A stretch of 64,000 bases of DNA from Myxocyprinus asiaticus (GCF_019703515.2 NC_059374.1:16685095-16749094), one strand, 5' to 3'; shown: positions 1 through 12,125, counted from the stretch's first letter. Numbers and translations are program-made. Notes: generated by a model from the sequence alone, not told the origin.

Positions 1-1903
1 CCTCGCAGAGAGAGCTCTAGCGGCCGGAGCTACAGAGGTTAGTTCACTCTCCATCTCTGTAGCGGATGTAACCCAATCCTTCCGACGGGTGAATATCCGC
101 AAAGCCGCGGGCCCAGACAGCATTCCGGGCCGCATCATCAGAGCGTGCGCAAACCAGCTGGCTGGTGTTTTTACAAACATTTTCAACCTTTCCCTCTCTT
201 TGTCTGTAGTCCCCACATGCTTAAAAACATCCACCATTGTGCCTGTTCCAAAGCAATCAAAAATAATTTGCTTAAATGACTGGCATCCTGTTGCTCTGAC
301 CCCCATCATCAACAAATGCTTTGAGAGACTAATCAGAGAATACATCTGCTCTGTGCTGCCTCTCTCTCTTGACCCATTGCAGTTTGCTTACCGCAACAAC
401 CGCTCCACTGATGATGCCATTGCATCTACAATACACACTGCTCTCTCCCACCTGGAAAAAAAGAAGACTTATGTGAGAATGCTGTTTGTAGACTACAGCT
501 CAGCATTCAACACCATAATGCCCTCCAAGCTAGATGAGAAACTCTGGGCTCTGGGCTTAAACAGCTTGCTGTGCAGCTGGATCCTGGACTTCCTGTCAAG
601 CAGACGCCAGGTGGTTAGAATAGGCAGCAACATCTCCTCATCACTGACCCTCAACACTGGAGCCCCACAGGGCTGTGTTCTCAGCCCACTCTTGTATTCC
701 TTGTACACACATGACTGTGTGGCAACACATAGCTCCAATGCCATCATTAAGTTTGCTGATGACACGACGGTGGTAGGTCTGATCACTGACAATGATGAAA
801 CAGCCTACAGAGAGGAGGTGCACACTCTGACACACTGGTGTCAGGAGCACAACCTCTCTCTCAACGTCAGTAAGACAAAGGAGCTTGTGGTGGACTTCAG
901 GAGAAGAGATAGAGAACACAGTCCCATCACCATCAATGGAGCACCAGTGGAGAGAGTCAGCACCTTCAAGTTCCTGGGTGTCCTCATCACTGAGGAACTC
1001 ACAAGGTCCATCCACGCTGAAGTCGTTGTGAAGAAGGCTCATCAGCGCCTCTTTTTCCTGAGACAGCTGAGGAAGTTTGGAATGAACCTCCACATCCTCA
1101 CACGGTTCTACACCAGCACTGTAGAGAGCATCTTGACTGGCTGCATCTCCGCCTGGTACGGCAATAGCACCGCCCACAACTGCAAAGCACTGCAAAGGGT
1201 GGTGCGAACTGCCAGACACATCATCGGAGGTGAGCTTCCCTCCCTCCAGGAAATATATACCAGGCGGTATGTGAAAAAAGCTTGTAGGATCATCAGAGAC
1301 TCCAGCCACCCGAGCCACGGGCTGTTCTTACTGCTACCATCAGGCAGGCAGTATCGCAGCATTAGGACCCGCACCAGCCGTCTCCATGATAGCTTCTTCC
1401 CCCAAGCAATCAGACTTTTGAACTCTTGATCTCCCACGATCAAATACATCAGCACTGCACTTTATTATTATTACTACGCTTACTCTTATATCTCACACCG
1501 GACTGTCATAAATTATATTATTATTATATTCTCTCTTAACAACTTACTATCAACCGACAGCCTGAATGTCAATACAGTACAATACAACCTACTGTACATT
1601 CTATATATTCTACTATATATACTTTTTTATATTTTTTATTTTTTTTTATTGAATAATGTGTATCTATATTGTGCGTATTGTATACTGTACAATGTATGCT
1701 ATTATTTGTATATTGTTGTAATTATGTGTATATTAGACGTTTAAATTGTGCTGTGTTAATTTGATGTTATTGTAAATTGGTATATGTCTCATCACTGTCA
1801 CAACTGCTATGTTGATCGGAACTGCACCCAAGAATTTCACACACCATTGCACTTGTGTATATGGCTGTGTGACAATGAAAGTGATTTTATTTTATTTTAT
1901 TTG
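1..1903 (+). mobile_element. L2-like LINE, copy 1 (5' end outside window)
   Basis: Non-LTR retrotransposon that copies itself by target-primed reverse transcription. The window opens inside its ORF2, so the endonuclease part is not visible. The reverse transcriptase frame ends at 1429 and is followed by a roughly 470-bp AT-rich 3' UTR. The element ends in a short tandem tail of TTTTA units at about 1881-1903, just after a GTGTGACAATGAAAG motif; a tail of this kind instead of poly(A) is typical of L2/CR1-group LINEs. A second, 5'-longer copy lies at 48746-51876 in the same orientation and matches it closely through the RT and the 3' UTR. The clade call (L2 rather than Rex1 or another jockey-group family) rests on recognition of the protein and tail, not on a phylogeny. 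Confidence 0.85.
2..1429 (+). CDS. Reverse transcriptase region of L2-like LINE ORF2 (5' partial)
   Basis: The frame is open from base 2 to the TGA at 1427-1429, about 475 codons without a break; the first in-frame ATG at 89 is internal to the protein and not a real start. RT motifs appear in order: fingers region with AGPDSIPG, motif A FVDYSSAF near nt 482, motif [11 protein letters not shown] near 659, motif C FADDT near 752 with both catalytic aspartates, then [13 protein letters not shown] and the FKFLGVLI motif, followed by the C-terminal thumb-like region. The upstream apurinic-type endonuclease domain is cut off by the window edge. This is the only long mobile-element frame in the window without a visible lesion, so this copy is young or has decayed little. 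Whether the full element is intact cannot be judged here. Confidence 0.85.
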   Translation, partial: LAERALAAGATEVSSLSISVADVTQSFRRVNIRKAAGPDSIPGRIIRACANQLAGVFTNIFNLSLSLSVVPTCLKTSTIVPVPKQSKIICLNDWHPVALTPIINKCFERLIREYICSVLPLSLDPLQFAYRNNRSTDDAIASTIHTALSHLEKKKTYVRMLFVDYSSAFNTIMPSKLDEKLWALGLNSLLCSWILDFLSSRRQVVRIGSNISSSLTLNTGAPQGCVLSPLLYSLYTHDCVATHSSNAIIKFADDTTVVGLITDNDETAYREEVHTLTHWCQEHNLSLNVSKTKELVVDFRRRDREHSPITINGAPVERVSTFKFLGVLITEELTRSIHAEVVVKKAHQRLFFLRQLRKFGMNLHILTRFYTSTVESILTGCISAWYGNSTAHNCKALQRVVRTARHIIGGELPSLQEIYTRRYVKKACRIIRDSSHPSHGLFLLLPSGRQYRSIRTRTSRLHDSFFPQAIRLLNS

Positions 1904-1920
1904 AAAACAAACATAAAATT

Positions 1921-2098
1921 GATCTAATTGGTTTGCTTACCTTGAAACAATGTCGATTTCAGTTGGGTGAAACAACTTCATAGAATCAACACAGTTTCAA
2001 TGTATAATCGATCTAATTGGTTTGCTTACCTCACACTGAAATGACGTTGATCTCAGCTTGGTGAAACGACATTACACAATCAACATATTTTCTACTTT
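1921..2098. repeat. Two-unit tandem repeat, 89-bp period
   Basis: Two adjacent units start with GATCTAATTGGTTTGCTTAC at 1921 and again at 2010. The rest of each unit aligns with substitutions, including GTTGATCTCAG / GTCGATTTCAG and AGAATCAACA / ACAATCAACA blocks. It begins about 18 bp after the LINE tail, so the LINE may have landed in or beside this repeat. Confidence 0.75.
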
Positions 2099-2654
2099 TG
2101 TTTTTAAAATCTCAAATACTTAAAAATGAATAAATCAGCCTAAATATACTCTTTATTAAACACACAATACATTCAGATACTCATTGTTTTATTTATACAA
2201 TATATACATTTACATATACATAATTATTTGGAGTTAACTTTTTCTACAGTATATAAATCTTAATACTTACAGTAACAGTCAATTACAGGAAAATGTCTAC
2301 ACACTGTTGCATTCACAAATGGATGTATTATTACAAATTACAGGCTAATTTAAAGGTAGTGTCAATTTTACAGATTGTAAAATTTCATCCATAAAATTAA
2401 AAGCTGTCATCATACACACACACCATCATTTTGTTCTGAACCTTAGACATTTTTATTCTGTGAAACACTAATGGAGATAAGGCAGAACATTAGGGACTGA
2501 CATTTCTTTTCTATAAAAGTGAGTGGCTGACTGAAATTCAATATTGCATTATCTTATTTTGTGTTTCACAAAATAATAACCTACAGGTTTGAAACATATG
2601 AAGCCCCTTAAGAGGACAAAGAGGGAGGATTTTCAATAGTTTTGCATTCCCTCG
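2099..2654. other. AT-rich DNA, no feature seen
   Basis: I see only AT-rich sequence without long open frames, RNA-like folds or a recognised repeat end. Confidence 0.5.
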
Positions 2655-3046
2655 CCAAAAAAAAAAAAAAAAAATTGGTTTTAGTACAGTAACCATAGTT
2701 GAACAATGGTATTTGTAGTAAAACCATAAGCACAAAACTTACCATGGTTTACCATGGTGATACTTGTAGTGAAACCATTGTATTAACACAGGACAATGAA
2801 ATGTATGATAATAAAATTAGAATTTTGTTCTGGTTTTATTACCATAATTTAACTATTATTACTGCTAAAAAAAAAAAAGAAAAGATTAACCATTATGAAA
2901 ATTAAACCTTGTTTCACTACAGAAACCATTATGTAATAATGGTATATAAAAACCATAACTACAGGATTTACCATGGTTACTAAAGTCATGTTTGCAACAA
3001 TTTTACTAAAGTAAAACCATCGTTAATTTATTGCGACAGAGCAATA
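2655..3046. repeat. ACCATGGT-rich non-autonomous repeat
   Basis: After an A-run at 2657-2674 the stretch repeats short palindromic blocks such as TTACCATGGT, AACCATAG and GAAACCATT on both strands. This composition is typical of fish MITE-like repeats. A related CATGGTAC-rich repeat occurs at 56640-58560. I cannot define the termini. Confidence 0.45.
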
Positions 3047-3047
3047 A

Positions 3048-3779
3048 TAAAGGTTAGTTCACCCAAAAACGACTCCAGTGGTTAAATTAATGTTTTCTAA
3101 AGCGACACGATCACTTCTAATGTGAAAAAGATCAATATTTATATACTTTTTAACTCTAAATCATTGTTTCCAGTCAGCAGCTGTATGTGCATATGACATC
3201 ATCGTGTTGGCATGTTCACACAAGAACTGATGCATGTGCGACACACAGCGCAGTGCTGTTTACAGATGAGTAGGAGGAACGCTGTACAGAAGCTTAGTTG
3301 ATTTTGGTTTAGATCTGTATTTATCCGTTTGTTTACTCATGATGGTGCGTTTGTGTGCTTATCCTGGATGTCCCAACTGAGAGAAAAACGTGAGATTACG
3401 CCCGTAACATTCCAACGCGAATTGTATGCAGCACTCTCGTTAATGCGTATACGGCTGCTGACCGAAAGCGATGGTTTAGAGTTAAAAAGTACTTAAATAT
3501 TGATCTTTTTCACAACAAAAGCTATCGCATTGCTTTAGAAGACATGAATTTAACCTTTGGGGTCGTATGGATGAAGTTTATGCTGTCTGTCTGTGATTTT
3601 TGGAGCTTCAAAAGTCTGATCACCATCCACTTTCATTTTAAGGACATACCAAGATGAGATATTTTTCTATATTTCTTCAGATGTGTTCTGGTGAAGAAAG
3701 AAAGTCAGACACACCTGGGATGACATGAGGGTGAGTAAATAATGAGAGAATTTTATTTTTGGGAGAACTTTCCCTTTAA
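3048..3779. mobile_element. Foldback MITE, about 730 bp
   Basis: The left end TAAAGGTTAGTTCACCC and the reverse complement of the right end, TAAAGGGAAAGTTCTCCC, form imperfect terminal inverted repeats. Inside them a second pair of arms folds back: about 3085-3185 pairs with 3450-3560, sharing blocks such as AAAAAGATCAATATTTA and AACTCTAAATCATTGTTTCC (with mismatches). There is no coding capacity. The terminal sequence is one of the commonest MITE ends in cyprinid genomes; the superfamily is not certain from sequence alone. Confidence 0.75.
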
Positions 3780-3816
3780 GTTAAGCAATCCCTTAGTGAC
3801 AATATGCTTACAATTA

Positions 3817-4023
3817 CAGGTGCATCTCAATAAATTAGAATGTCGTGGAAAAGTTCATTTATTTCAGTAATTCAACTCAAATTGTGAAACTCGTGTATTA
3901 AATAAATTCAATGCACACAGACTGAAGTAGTTTAAGTCTTTTGGTTCTTTTAATTGTGATGATTTTGGCTCACATTTAACAAAAACAAATGAGCATGACA
4001 TCTACCTTTGCCATGCTCATTTG
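3817..4023 (+). mobile_element. Tc1/mariner-type terminal fragment with hairpin
   Basis: Starts with CAGGTGCATCTCAATAAATT directly after a TA dinucleotide (3815-3816) and continues with the end sequence of a widespread fish Tc1/mariner-like family. The opposite terminal repeat is absent nearby, so this is one end only. At 3986-4023 a perfect 12-bp inverted repeat (CAAATGAGCATG / CATGCTCATTTG, loop 14) follows the Tc1-like part and may mark the breakpoint. Confidence 0.65.
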
Positions 4024-4204
4024 GACCACTATGAACATTAGTGCAGAAAATGCCACAAGGTTTGTCCCTAAAATTAAAACACAGTCTTTGAGAAAGTAAT
4101 GACAGTTTTAACATTTATTCACCTTGTGTATTATTGACTTAGTATGATGAGTGCGGCACAATTGCAGGCTCGTGTGGGTCATAAGACATTCGTAAGTGTT
4201 AGAC

Positions 4205-4812
4205 AAAGAAATTAATAAAGTTAAAGTTTAGAAAATATGAGTGAATTTGATCATGTTGAAGTTGACCATCTACAACTGAAATGAGTCCAACATGGTGAAT
4301 TATCTGAATTTACCTCAGTTACCGGCTGACTCATGGAAGACTGGGCAGTGCACAAATAGGGCATTTAATTTCAAAATTACCAAGCAGGAATGTTTTTAAA
4401 ACACTTAAGGATAAAACAATTCAAATCTAAATTGATATTCAATGATAGACTGACAAAACATTGTGTAAAATGATGAATAAAAGTACATTTAAGCTTACCT
4501 TTTTCTAGCGACGCATCCACTGATGGTTGGCCCAGTGTAGATTAAAAAAACGCGCATGCGCAGAACTTTGAATTCTCTAACCAATTTTCAACATAGAACA
4601 AACATTAAGATTTCTACCAAATGGGTCGGCTGTGTTGATGAATCAACCTCACCTCTATGTTTAATATGTGTTCTGTTTTTGACCTAACAACTTTCTGATG
4701 TACCAACCAAATAGTGAATGTTGATTCAACATTGAAAATGTATCGACGACTGATCCCGACCCTTACAACTAAAAATAGACATTGAATCAACGTCTCCTTG
4801 CTATCTGGGTAT
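4205..4812. repeat. Degenerate GTTGA/TCAAC repeat block
   Basis: Contains many short inverted blocks such as GTTGATTCAACATTG, CATTGAATCAACG and ATGTTGAAGTTGACC, and ends in TTGCTATCTGGGTA. Families built from degenerate TTGA-TCAA motifs are common in cyprinids. Termini and class are unclear. Related TTGACATCA blocks occur at 10715-10870. Confidence 0.4.
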
Positions 4813-5792
4813 ATTAGCATTTACTTTGCAATCAAACAAACAGCTGTGTTGTAGAAACAAGACACAGTCACATTATTTCAGGTTTATGGATGAATTAGTT
4901 TTCTTTCAAGGAGAAAAGGTGAGATTTTGACAACAGATTTTTTAATCATTAAGCATAAACATATGTTATGTTTTATATATGTATAAACATGCAGTCTCGT
5001 TTTGCTGCTTTTTTAAAGATGAATAAACCCTGTGTCACCAATCCCTTTGCGAGGCCGGCTATAGCTGTTATTAATATTCAAAGAATCACCAATTCTCTCA
5101 AAAGAATTATGTAGTTGTTAAAAATGTCTGACCTTTACATTGTTGTGCAATTTTGAAGGGCACAGCAAATAAAAATAAAAAATATATAATATCCATAAAA
5201 TGAAAACACATTAAGCAAGCAAATCCCCTAGCCCTCGCATGTAAACAAGGGGTACCTATATTAACATGCCATGTAAATTATGGGTAAATAGCACAGTCCT
5301 TTCCTCATGCAGTTTTAAACCCTTAGCATATTTAAACAGGCTGAGAGGCAGAAACTGTGGATAATAGCCAGAAAAGAAAAAATTATTCATATCAAAAGGA
5401 TTAAGTGTAGAATCAGAAGTCCACAACCTGTCTCATTTCTTATTACATATTAGATGCCAAACAAAAAAATCTTAAGCGTTCTTCATGCTCAAGCCTGTCA
5501 CTGGTGATCTAATAATGCTGTAAGAGAATAAAAGAGTTTAAATTCCAGTGGCAATCATGCAGTAAGGGAAAGGAACGAAAACAACAAGTCATTATCACAC
5601 TCTTAGTGTCAGATTACAAGCAACAAAATTGATATTTGCACACTCTTTAGCATTGTTGCTCTGATACAGTTTTTCTGAAGAGAATTGAGATAAATGGCAG
5701 TTTAGCAAAGATAAAAAGAAGAGTGTGTCCGTAAACAAAGGGAAATAAAACTTTTATGTATTGCATATGCCTAAAGGCAGAAGCATACTATA

Positions 5793-5795
<3 letters not shown>
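4813..5795. other. No feature seen
   Basis: AT-rich sequence with no open frame of note, no terminal repeats and no RNA-like structure that I can recognise. Confidence 0.5.

Positions 5796-5853
<58 letters not shown>
5796..5853. repeat. (TA)n microsatellite
   Basis: Uninterrupted TA dinucleotides over about 58 bp, directly abutting the foldback element that follows. Confidence 0.95.
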
Positions 5854-5857
<4 letters not shown>

Positions 5858-6045
5858 TAGAAACAGCACATTAATATCAAATGGTGATTAAAACTGACCG
5901 GAACTACCTGTGCATATTTATACCATGGTCTGTTCTAATACTCGATTCTGATTGGCTGGAATGTGTGCGGTACAAACCGTTGAATGCACAGGTAGTTCCG
6001 GTCAGTTTTAATCACTGTTAGATATTAATGTGCTGTTTGTAACCC
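5854..6045. mobile_element. Hairpin MITE with 62-bp arms
   Basis: The left arm 5854-5915 (GGGTTAGAAACAGCACATTA...) is the inverted complement of the right arm 5984-6045 with few mismatches; the 68-bp loop is unrelated sequence. The whole unit can form one long stem-loop. It sits immediately after a TA microsatellite, consistent with insertion at a TA-rich target. Confidence 0.8.
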
Positions 6046-6774
6046 TAGCAACATAACATTACAAAGCAAGCAGTGTGAACTATAACAATTGAAAACATTT
6101 CCTAACCACTTTCATCAGCATAGCTAATATAATGGAATTCGGCTTGTTTGGAACGGAGGGTGAGAGATTAAAATCAGGACCTTTTGCTGTCTAGCAAGGC
6201 GATGCAAGAAGATTTAATCTGTAATGTGTTGTGTGTATAATTTTTCTGTGCTGAAGTGCCACCTATAGCCACTAGAGGCCCCCCGTGCTCACACATCTCT
6301 GACTCAAATGCTGAAGAAGCGCTGTTGTTTACAAAACGCAGGTGAATGCGTTTTTGCGGTGACGTGCTACCATGCAGAGACAAACTGCGATTTCATTAAT
6401 TCGATCAATCGTGCAGCCTTGATGGATACCATACAGATGTCTCAGAGATCAAAATCAACAAGTTTCAGAGTGTTTTGAATGGGTTTCCCCTTATTATACA
6501 GTAAGTGCCACTTTTACTGTCACTGCCATGTTTGTAATGTTGGTTTTTCCACATTAATGTGAAAATGGCAATGAATAAAAATGTAATAATACATTTTCTC
6601 TGGAATGTCATCCCCTCTACATTCTGTGGATAATATTAATTCTGGATTGTGCATTTAAATTCAGTTTTGACCAAGTGTGTGGTCGCACTACTTTTTCTCT
6701 GCATCTGATTTAGAACAGGCGGAGCTGCAGATCTAACAGCCCTTAGATAAAATTCACTGTTATTTTTTATTCTT
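6046..6774. other. Unassigned DNA with a hAT-like repeat scrap
   Basis: Around 6390-6425 the sequence CGATCAATCGTGCAGCCTTG resembles the inner part of widespread fish hAT-type repeats. Otherwise nothing is recognised. Confidence 0.35.
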
Positions 6775-7110
6775 CAGCCACGCCAGAGTCAGCTCCATGC
6801 CATGTCACAGCCACGCCAGAGTCAGCTCCATGCCATGTCACAGCCACGCCTGAGTCTGCTCCATGCCATGTCACAGCCACGCCTGAGTCTGTTCCATGCC
6901 ATGTCATAGCCACGCCTGAGTCTGCTCCATGCCATGTTACAGCAACACCTCAGCCTGCTCCATGCCATGTCACAGCCACGCCTGAGTCTGCTCCATGCCA
7001 TTTCACAGCAACGCCTTAGCCTGCTCCATGCCATGTCACAGCAACACCTCAGCCTGCTCCATGCCAAGTCTCAGCCAAGCCCCAGACTGCTCCATGCCAT
7101 GTCACAAGCA
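6775..7110 (+). repeat. 33-bp minisatellite (11-codon period)
   Basis: About ten tandem copies of a 33-bp unit built on CCATGCCATGTCACAGCC. Because 33 is a multiple of three, several frames stay open on both strands and give repetitive peptides. In the frame that reads as PESAPCHVTAT a TAG stop occurs near 7014. Fish LTR retrotransposons often carry Pro/Ser/Thr-rich repeats of this kind before their 3' LTR, and an LTR follows here. Confidence 0.8.
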
Positions 7111-7281
7111 AGCCTTTGCTCCATGGTCCAGGCCTGCCTCTGCTCCACGGTCCAGGCCCACCTCTGCTCCTGATCCATGGTCCAGGCCCACCTCTGCTCC
7201 ACCCCCTCCCCCCAGCTCCCTCACAGTGAACTTTGTGTTTATGTTTTGGGGCATCTGGAGCTGCCACTAGTGGGAGGGTTA

Positions 7282-7829
7282 TGTCACGTTTATGTGTTTT
7301 GTTCTTGTTTTCATGTCTTTTGTTTTTTTTGTTTTTTTCAAGTTTAGTTCCTGTTCAGGTCATGTGTTTCCATGTCATGTTATTTCCTGTTTCCCTGCCA
7401 TGTCATGTGATTCCCTGTTTCCATGTCAAGTCATGTGATCATCCTGTTTCCCTCCATGTTCATGTGTCTTGTTTTCATTGGTTTATTGTCTTGTTAACTT
7501 GTTATCAGTTCTAGTTTGTCATTGGTTTAAGTTTATTAGTCTTGTTATCTTGTTTATAGTTCTGCCTGTTCATTGGTTGTCTTGTTACCCTTGTCCATGT
7601 AATTATACACTCATGTTTGCCATGGTCCTTGGTGAGGTATTGTGTTTTGTAACATTGTTTGGTATTCTTGTCAAGTCAAGTCAAGTTATGTTAAGTCATG
7701 TCATGTCAAGTCAAGTTTCATCAAGTCTAGTCAAGTTCATGTTTATGTTTTGTTCACGTTTGTATTAAACTGCACTTGGGTTCTACACTTCATCATCATC
7801 GTCTGCCTGTCATTGCCAGCATCGTTACA
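7282..7829 (+). repeat. LTR, about 548 bp
   Basis: Begins TGTCACG and ends CGTTACA, the expected TG...CA with short inverted ends. It follows a purine tract and contains an ATTAAA-type poly(A) signal near 7764. Internally it has many degenerate repeats of GTCAAGTCA and CCTGTTTCCATGTC. A matching 5' LTR is not in the window, so a target duplication cannot be tested. Confidence 0.6.
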
Positions 7830-10714
7830 AATTGGAAGCCATAGCATATTGTGCATCCTTTATCATTTCACACATGAATTATGATGCTTCTTGACCTACT
7901 GGGTTTCAAAAAGCCAACGTTCTTCATGTGGACACCTCTAATTGGAAGCTATGATAAATGTTTCATGAATCTGTCTAATATTCCTATAAGTCCTCTAGTC
8001 TATGAGGATGGAGAAAGGGGAAGCCAAATTTGGACCTAAATGCTGATGGATACAGATGATAGGATACAGTTACATTTACATGACTTCTGACAACAAATTT
8101 ACCATCATGTTACTGCCCTGTACTCCAGCATACTGTATATAGTTTGCCGTATATACAGTCTGCATCTAAAGAAAAATATTATTCCTGTTGATTATTCCTC
8201 TATTTTAAAATAATTTAACAGTAGACCAGCACATCCATCCCTATCTTAAAAAAAGCATGTGTTTGGTTACAGGCTGGTAAGGAGAGGCAAAATCAACCAT
8301 AACAGTATCACTAACAATGGAGGTACAGAGTTTCAATCTGCTTTGCACATTTGAGTTTATTAATAAAAACCTGCAAGCATCTGTATGTCTGTAAATTTCT
8401 GTGTGTCATTGCATGCATTACTGCTGGGAGAGTTACTAATCTAGATTTGATTGCAATGATGAATGTTTCAATGTGGTTACACACGTATGAAGTTATTGAG
8501 TCTAAATTAATCACATTAGGGAGATGTTGGGGGAGGTGCATCTGAAATACTGTCATCTCAGGTGTGTGGCATATAATTTGATCAGCATGGCAGTGAAAGT
8601 TCTAGGCAGGGGACAGCTTGATGTGCTCGTGGAGATGCCTGCCCCAGCATACATGATGAACATTTATTTGCCTAAAAAGATTCACCTGGATTCAAATTAA
8701 CAACAGAATTAGTAGCATCTATTTGAAACAGCCTTCTAAACACACCATATATATACTTCAATACAGAAAAGTTGATTTTGTATTTCACAGCTTTCTTACA
8801 AACCACTATAAAATGTTCAAGTTGCTAAAAACATTTACCTTAGTGCATGCAAAAACATAACCACAAATAGGAGCGCATTTCCGTATGAATCTCAATTGTT
8901 TATACTCTCCATACAGGAAAACATGCAGTGTACAGAAATCTTTGTTTTAGAATCCAGTAAGGGAAGCTGCAAATTAATATTCAGCAGTGTGCTAACCTCC
9001 ATGTCATGATGATGAATGTGCTTTGTTACTGGAACAAGATCTTTCACACCTACAAGCTGTCCATCAACACTTTCATAACAACATTATAATGAGGAGCAAG
9101 ACACCCCGCAGATGCATCGGTCTCGACTTTACACCCGGCCAAATGTTAGACATGAACATACAATAGGTCTACACTTACAATGGAATTATAACCATGATAC
9201 TTACAGGTGTTGATTTAGAGGGTTAGACAGGCAGTTGAATAGTTTTTATGAATATGGGTGGTTGACGTCCTGCACTGACATGCTATAGAAGTAACAAATT
9301 ATTGGAGATTTGGGCTTCTTTACATTTCAATCAGAAGCAACATAATTTTTGAGCCCCACACCTTTCAGCCTTCCAAAGCTCTCACAGTGGATGTTAAAGT
9401 CTTTGAAGGGAATAGGGCATAGGAATGGACACTTCTGAATGGAACACACCCTTGGAACAGTTGGATGCCACCTTCATGCACTGTGTTTGTAGTGTTTATT
9501 TGGAGATCCGCAGCAATCCTACCCTTAAACCTTATTCATAACTCTAAACCTAACCATACTCTTCAAAAATGAAATGGTAAAATCATTAAACAGCAAACTA
9601 AAAGTTATTTTGAATTAAATCATACCGCCATATCACTATGTGGCCACAATGTGGAGAAATGTGATAAAAATTAAGAGAAGAAGCTAGAGATATGCTAAGC
9701 TAACAGGCTAACCAATTAGCTTGTAAGCTAACTGGGGAAAACAAGCAGAAATTGTACAAACACCATCAGGAACAGAGTAAAGAGCACTTTCACAAAATTT
9801 CACATTAAACAAGCAAGTTCAGTTTACCATTTACATCTTCGTTTTAATAATATGATATATGGCATATAATTTAAAAGTTATTCTTTGTCACATTTAAAGA
9901 GTTAAGAGAATATGAATCAAACAGCGACTGCAAAGGATTTTTAAAGTTCTTGAAGTCAACAGAATCGCTTTATGATCCAAGGGGGAGCTGATACGTGTAG
10001 TAGGCATGTAGTGAAGTGGGTGTTCCTTGTAGTCTTGCGGGACGCATACAGATACACTTGGAGCTATTCACGGAGCAATCGCACAAATTCTGATCGCAAT
10101 TGCTGTGACAGATATGAGATTAAATATGACCTAACGTGATTTCATAGCACAGAGGATCTAATGGGACGAACATGACCGGTCTTCACCAACGCAGTGCATT
10201 AGCTACTGCTTGTGAAAGATGTGTTTAAAAAAATATGTAACTTACAAAAATGTGTGTGTTTATTCGGTATACAGTGAGTAACTTGTTCAATCAAAACCGG
10301 CTGTTATAATTTTGAATATTGAATACGATGATATTGAAATAGAATAGCCTATTTACTTTGCAGTATGTGGACCAATAATTTAAGCAGTAAAGATGAATAT
10401 TGCATGTCTCATGACTTTAGAAGTGTGTTAAAAATGTGAGGACTTGCATTCATCAACATGTTACATGTCCGACTAAATCATATAGGCCTATCCACCTTTT
10501 GCAAGATTCATAACGCACACCTGTTTTTGTTTCCGGTCTTGAGTGTTTTCATGTGCATTGGCTTATTCATAGTGGCTAATGTGATGTTTAGCGAAGAAAT
10601 TTTGTACAAAAAATTAAAAAGCATGTGGCTCCAAAGTACTAATCCTTGCTGATACTGTTTTTTGACAGTGCCTCACCCGTCAAAGTTTTAGGATGACGTA
10701 AAGCTATGAACCGA
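7830..10714. other. Long unassigned region
   Basis: Nearly 2.9 kb without a supported gene, transposon end or long repeat. Open frames here are short, lack known domains and have no splice-supported continuation. Confidence 0.5.
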
Positions 10715-10870
10715 GCCCAGTGGGTGATTTATGTTGAAAAGACATCAAATTGACATCAAACATTGACGTAAAAAAAAAAAAAAAAACAGGTCAAATATGC
10801 AAATCAAACTGACGTCAAAAACTTGACGTCCATTTGACATCCACACACTGATGTCCTATTCTCAACCACC
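10715..10870. repeat. TTGACATCA / TGACGTCA block
   Basis: Contains repeated near-palindromes TTGACATCA, TTGACGT and a perfect TGACGTCA at about 10811-10818, interrupted by an A-run. It looks like a short non-autonomous repeat; the CRE-like palindromes probably come from the repeat and are not evidence of a promoter. Confidence 0.45.
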
Positions 10871-10969
10871 AAAATAACGACACAAAAGTAATAAAATGTA
10901 AGAAAAGTTTTATTCATCAAGCTTCAATTAAAAAATACATATGTAAACTGGATTTTGTATACCCTGAAG

Positions 10970-11600
10970 GGACTACACTGTAAAAAATAAAAAACAGTAA
11001 AAAAAAATAAATTAAATAAAACAGTCAAATGACTGGCAGCAGCGGCTGCCAAACAAAAACCGTAAAATTAAAGTAAAATATCCTTATTCAAATAAAGTGC
11101 AAAAACAATACATTTACAGAAACTTTCATTAAAAGTTTTACAGAGAAACACCGTTATTTTACAGGTATTTCCTGAATTATTACGATCAAACACCTTCAAT
11201 TAAGACTTAACACATGCTAAAGATTGTAAAATACCAGTTTTATTTTGGAAAACAAAATAAAAAGTCTCTAAAAATACTGTATAAAACAGATTAAAATCAT
11301 CTCAAACTTTACTGGCAGTGTTTGTGTTTAGATTAAAATCTGTAAAAATAAAATCTAAATACAATATTTAATTGTACAAACCTTAAATGATATACATTTA
11401 TAAATACAACATTCAATATTTAATTTACTGTACTGATTAACAGTAGAAAGGTTTCTTAAAATTATCATAAAATATAAGCTTTAAGATTACTGTGAAATAT
11501 CTGCAACTGAAAACATACTGAAGAAATACAAAATAAACTGATACATCTACAATTAAAGTGGGGTTGGAAACTTAATTACAAATAAAGTACACACCACTAT
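10970..11600. repeat. ACTGTAAAAA-type MITE-like repeat
   Basis: Starts with CACTGTAAAAAATAAAAAAC and contains CTGGCAGCAGCGGCTGCCA and many ACAGTAAAA / TTACTGT blocks in both orientations. This is typical of a widespread fish repeat family. Ends are not sharp. Confidence 0.5.
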
Positions 11601-12125
11601 TGATTCTAAAACACCTTTTTTAATGTATTCAGATGTAAATTTACAATATCAACCAATTATTCACAAACTGTTCTTCTGAGCCCCCCAGGAGGAATTGAAA
11701 AACTAAAAATGTCATTTCTCTATGTGTCTATCTTGTCTATTAGGGTTACTATCATGATGAGGTCATGATTTCACCTTTGAAACAGGTGGAGAAAGCAACA
11801 AATTGTGCTGTTGAGCTGAGGGGGTTGTGGTCTGTTGTTTTTTAGCTTATATTTTCCAATTCAGTTTTATGTTGTTTTCCACAAAATTCTCCTGACCCCT
11901 GGGGGCTCCGTATAGTTCTAATATATGTGGACAAACATTACACTTTTAATCTTTTAATTCAGAATCCTAACTATACAGTGTATTAATAAGTTAAATCAAA
12001 ACATAACACAAAAAAATAAATGAATCTGTACCAGAAGTGACAGTGTAACGTAGCAGATAAAGAACAATCCTCAAATTGCCAGTAATCAGCTGGATCTTTG
12101 GTGCATCTGGATCCTTGGTGCATCT

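Larger units (their letters stand above)
6775..7829 (+). mobile_element. 3' end of an LTR retrotransposon (gypsy-like)
   Basis: Consists of the 33-bp coding-type minisatellite, a proline-rich stretch to about 7268, a purine-rich tract GTGGGAGGG just before the LTR (possible plus-strand primer site), and the LTR itself. No integrase, RT or 5' LTR is visible upstream to the MITE at 6045, so the element is truncated or deleted. The gypsy assignment is from general resemblance only. Confidence 0.55.

Noticed and set aside
641..1318. Antisense open frame of 225 codons over LINE copy 1, with a 221-codon counterpart at 50634-51299
   Set aside because: It lies opposite conserved RT sequence in both copies and has no domain of its own. 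Conservation follows from the sense-strand protein.
6822..7067. Repetitive 81-residue minus-strand frame
   Set aside because: Reverse reading of the 33-bp minisatellite; the unit length keeps every frame periodically open.
6775..7110. CRISPR-like regular repeats
   Set aside because: Units abut without unique spacers and the genome is vertebrate; it is a minisatellite.
7282..7884. Leucine/phenylalanine-rich frames resembling membrane proteins
   Set aside because: They fall within and just past the T-rich LTR and are compositional artefacts.
10811..10818. CRE promoter element TGACGTCA
   Set aside because: One of several related near-palindromes in a repeat block, with no gene nearby.
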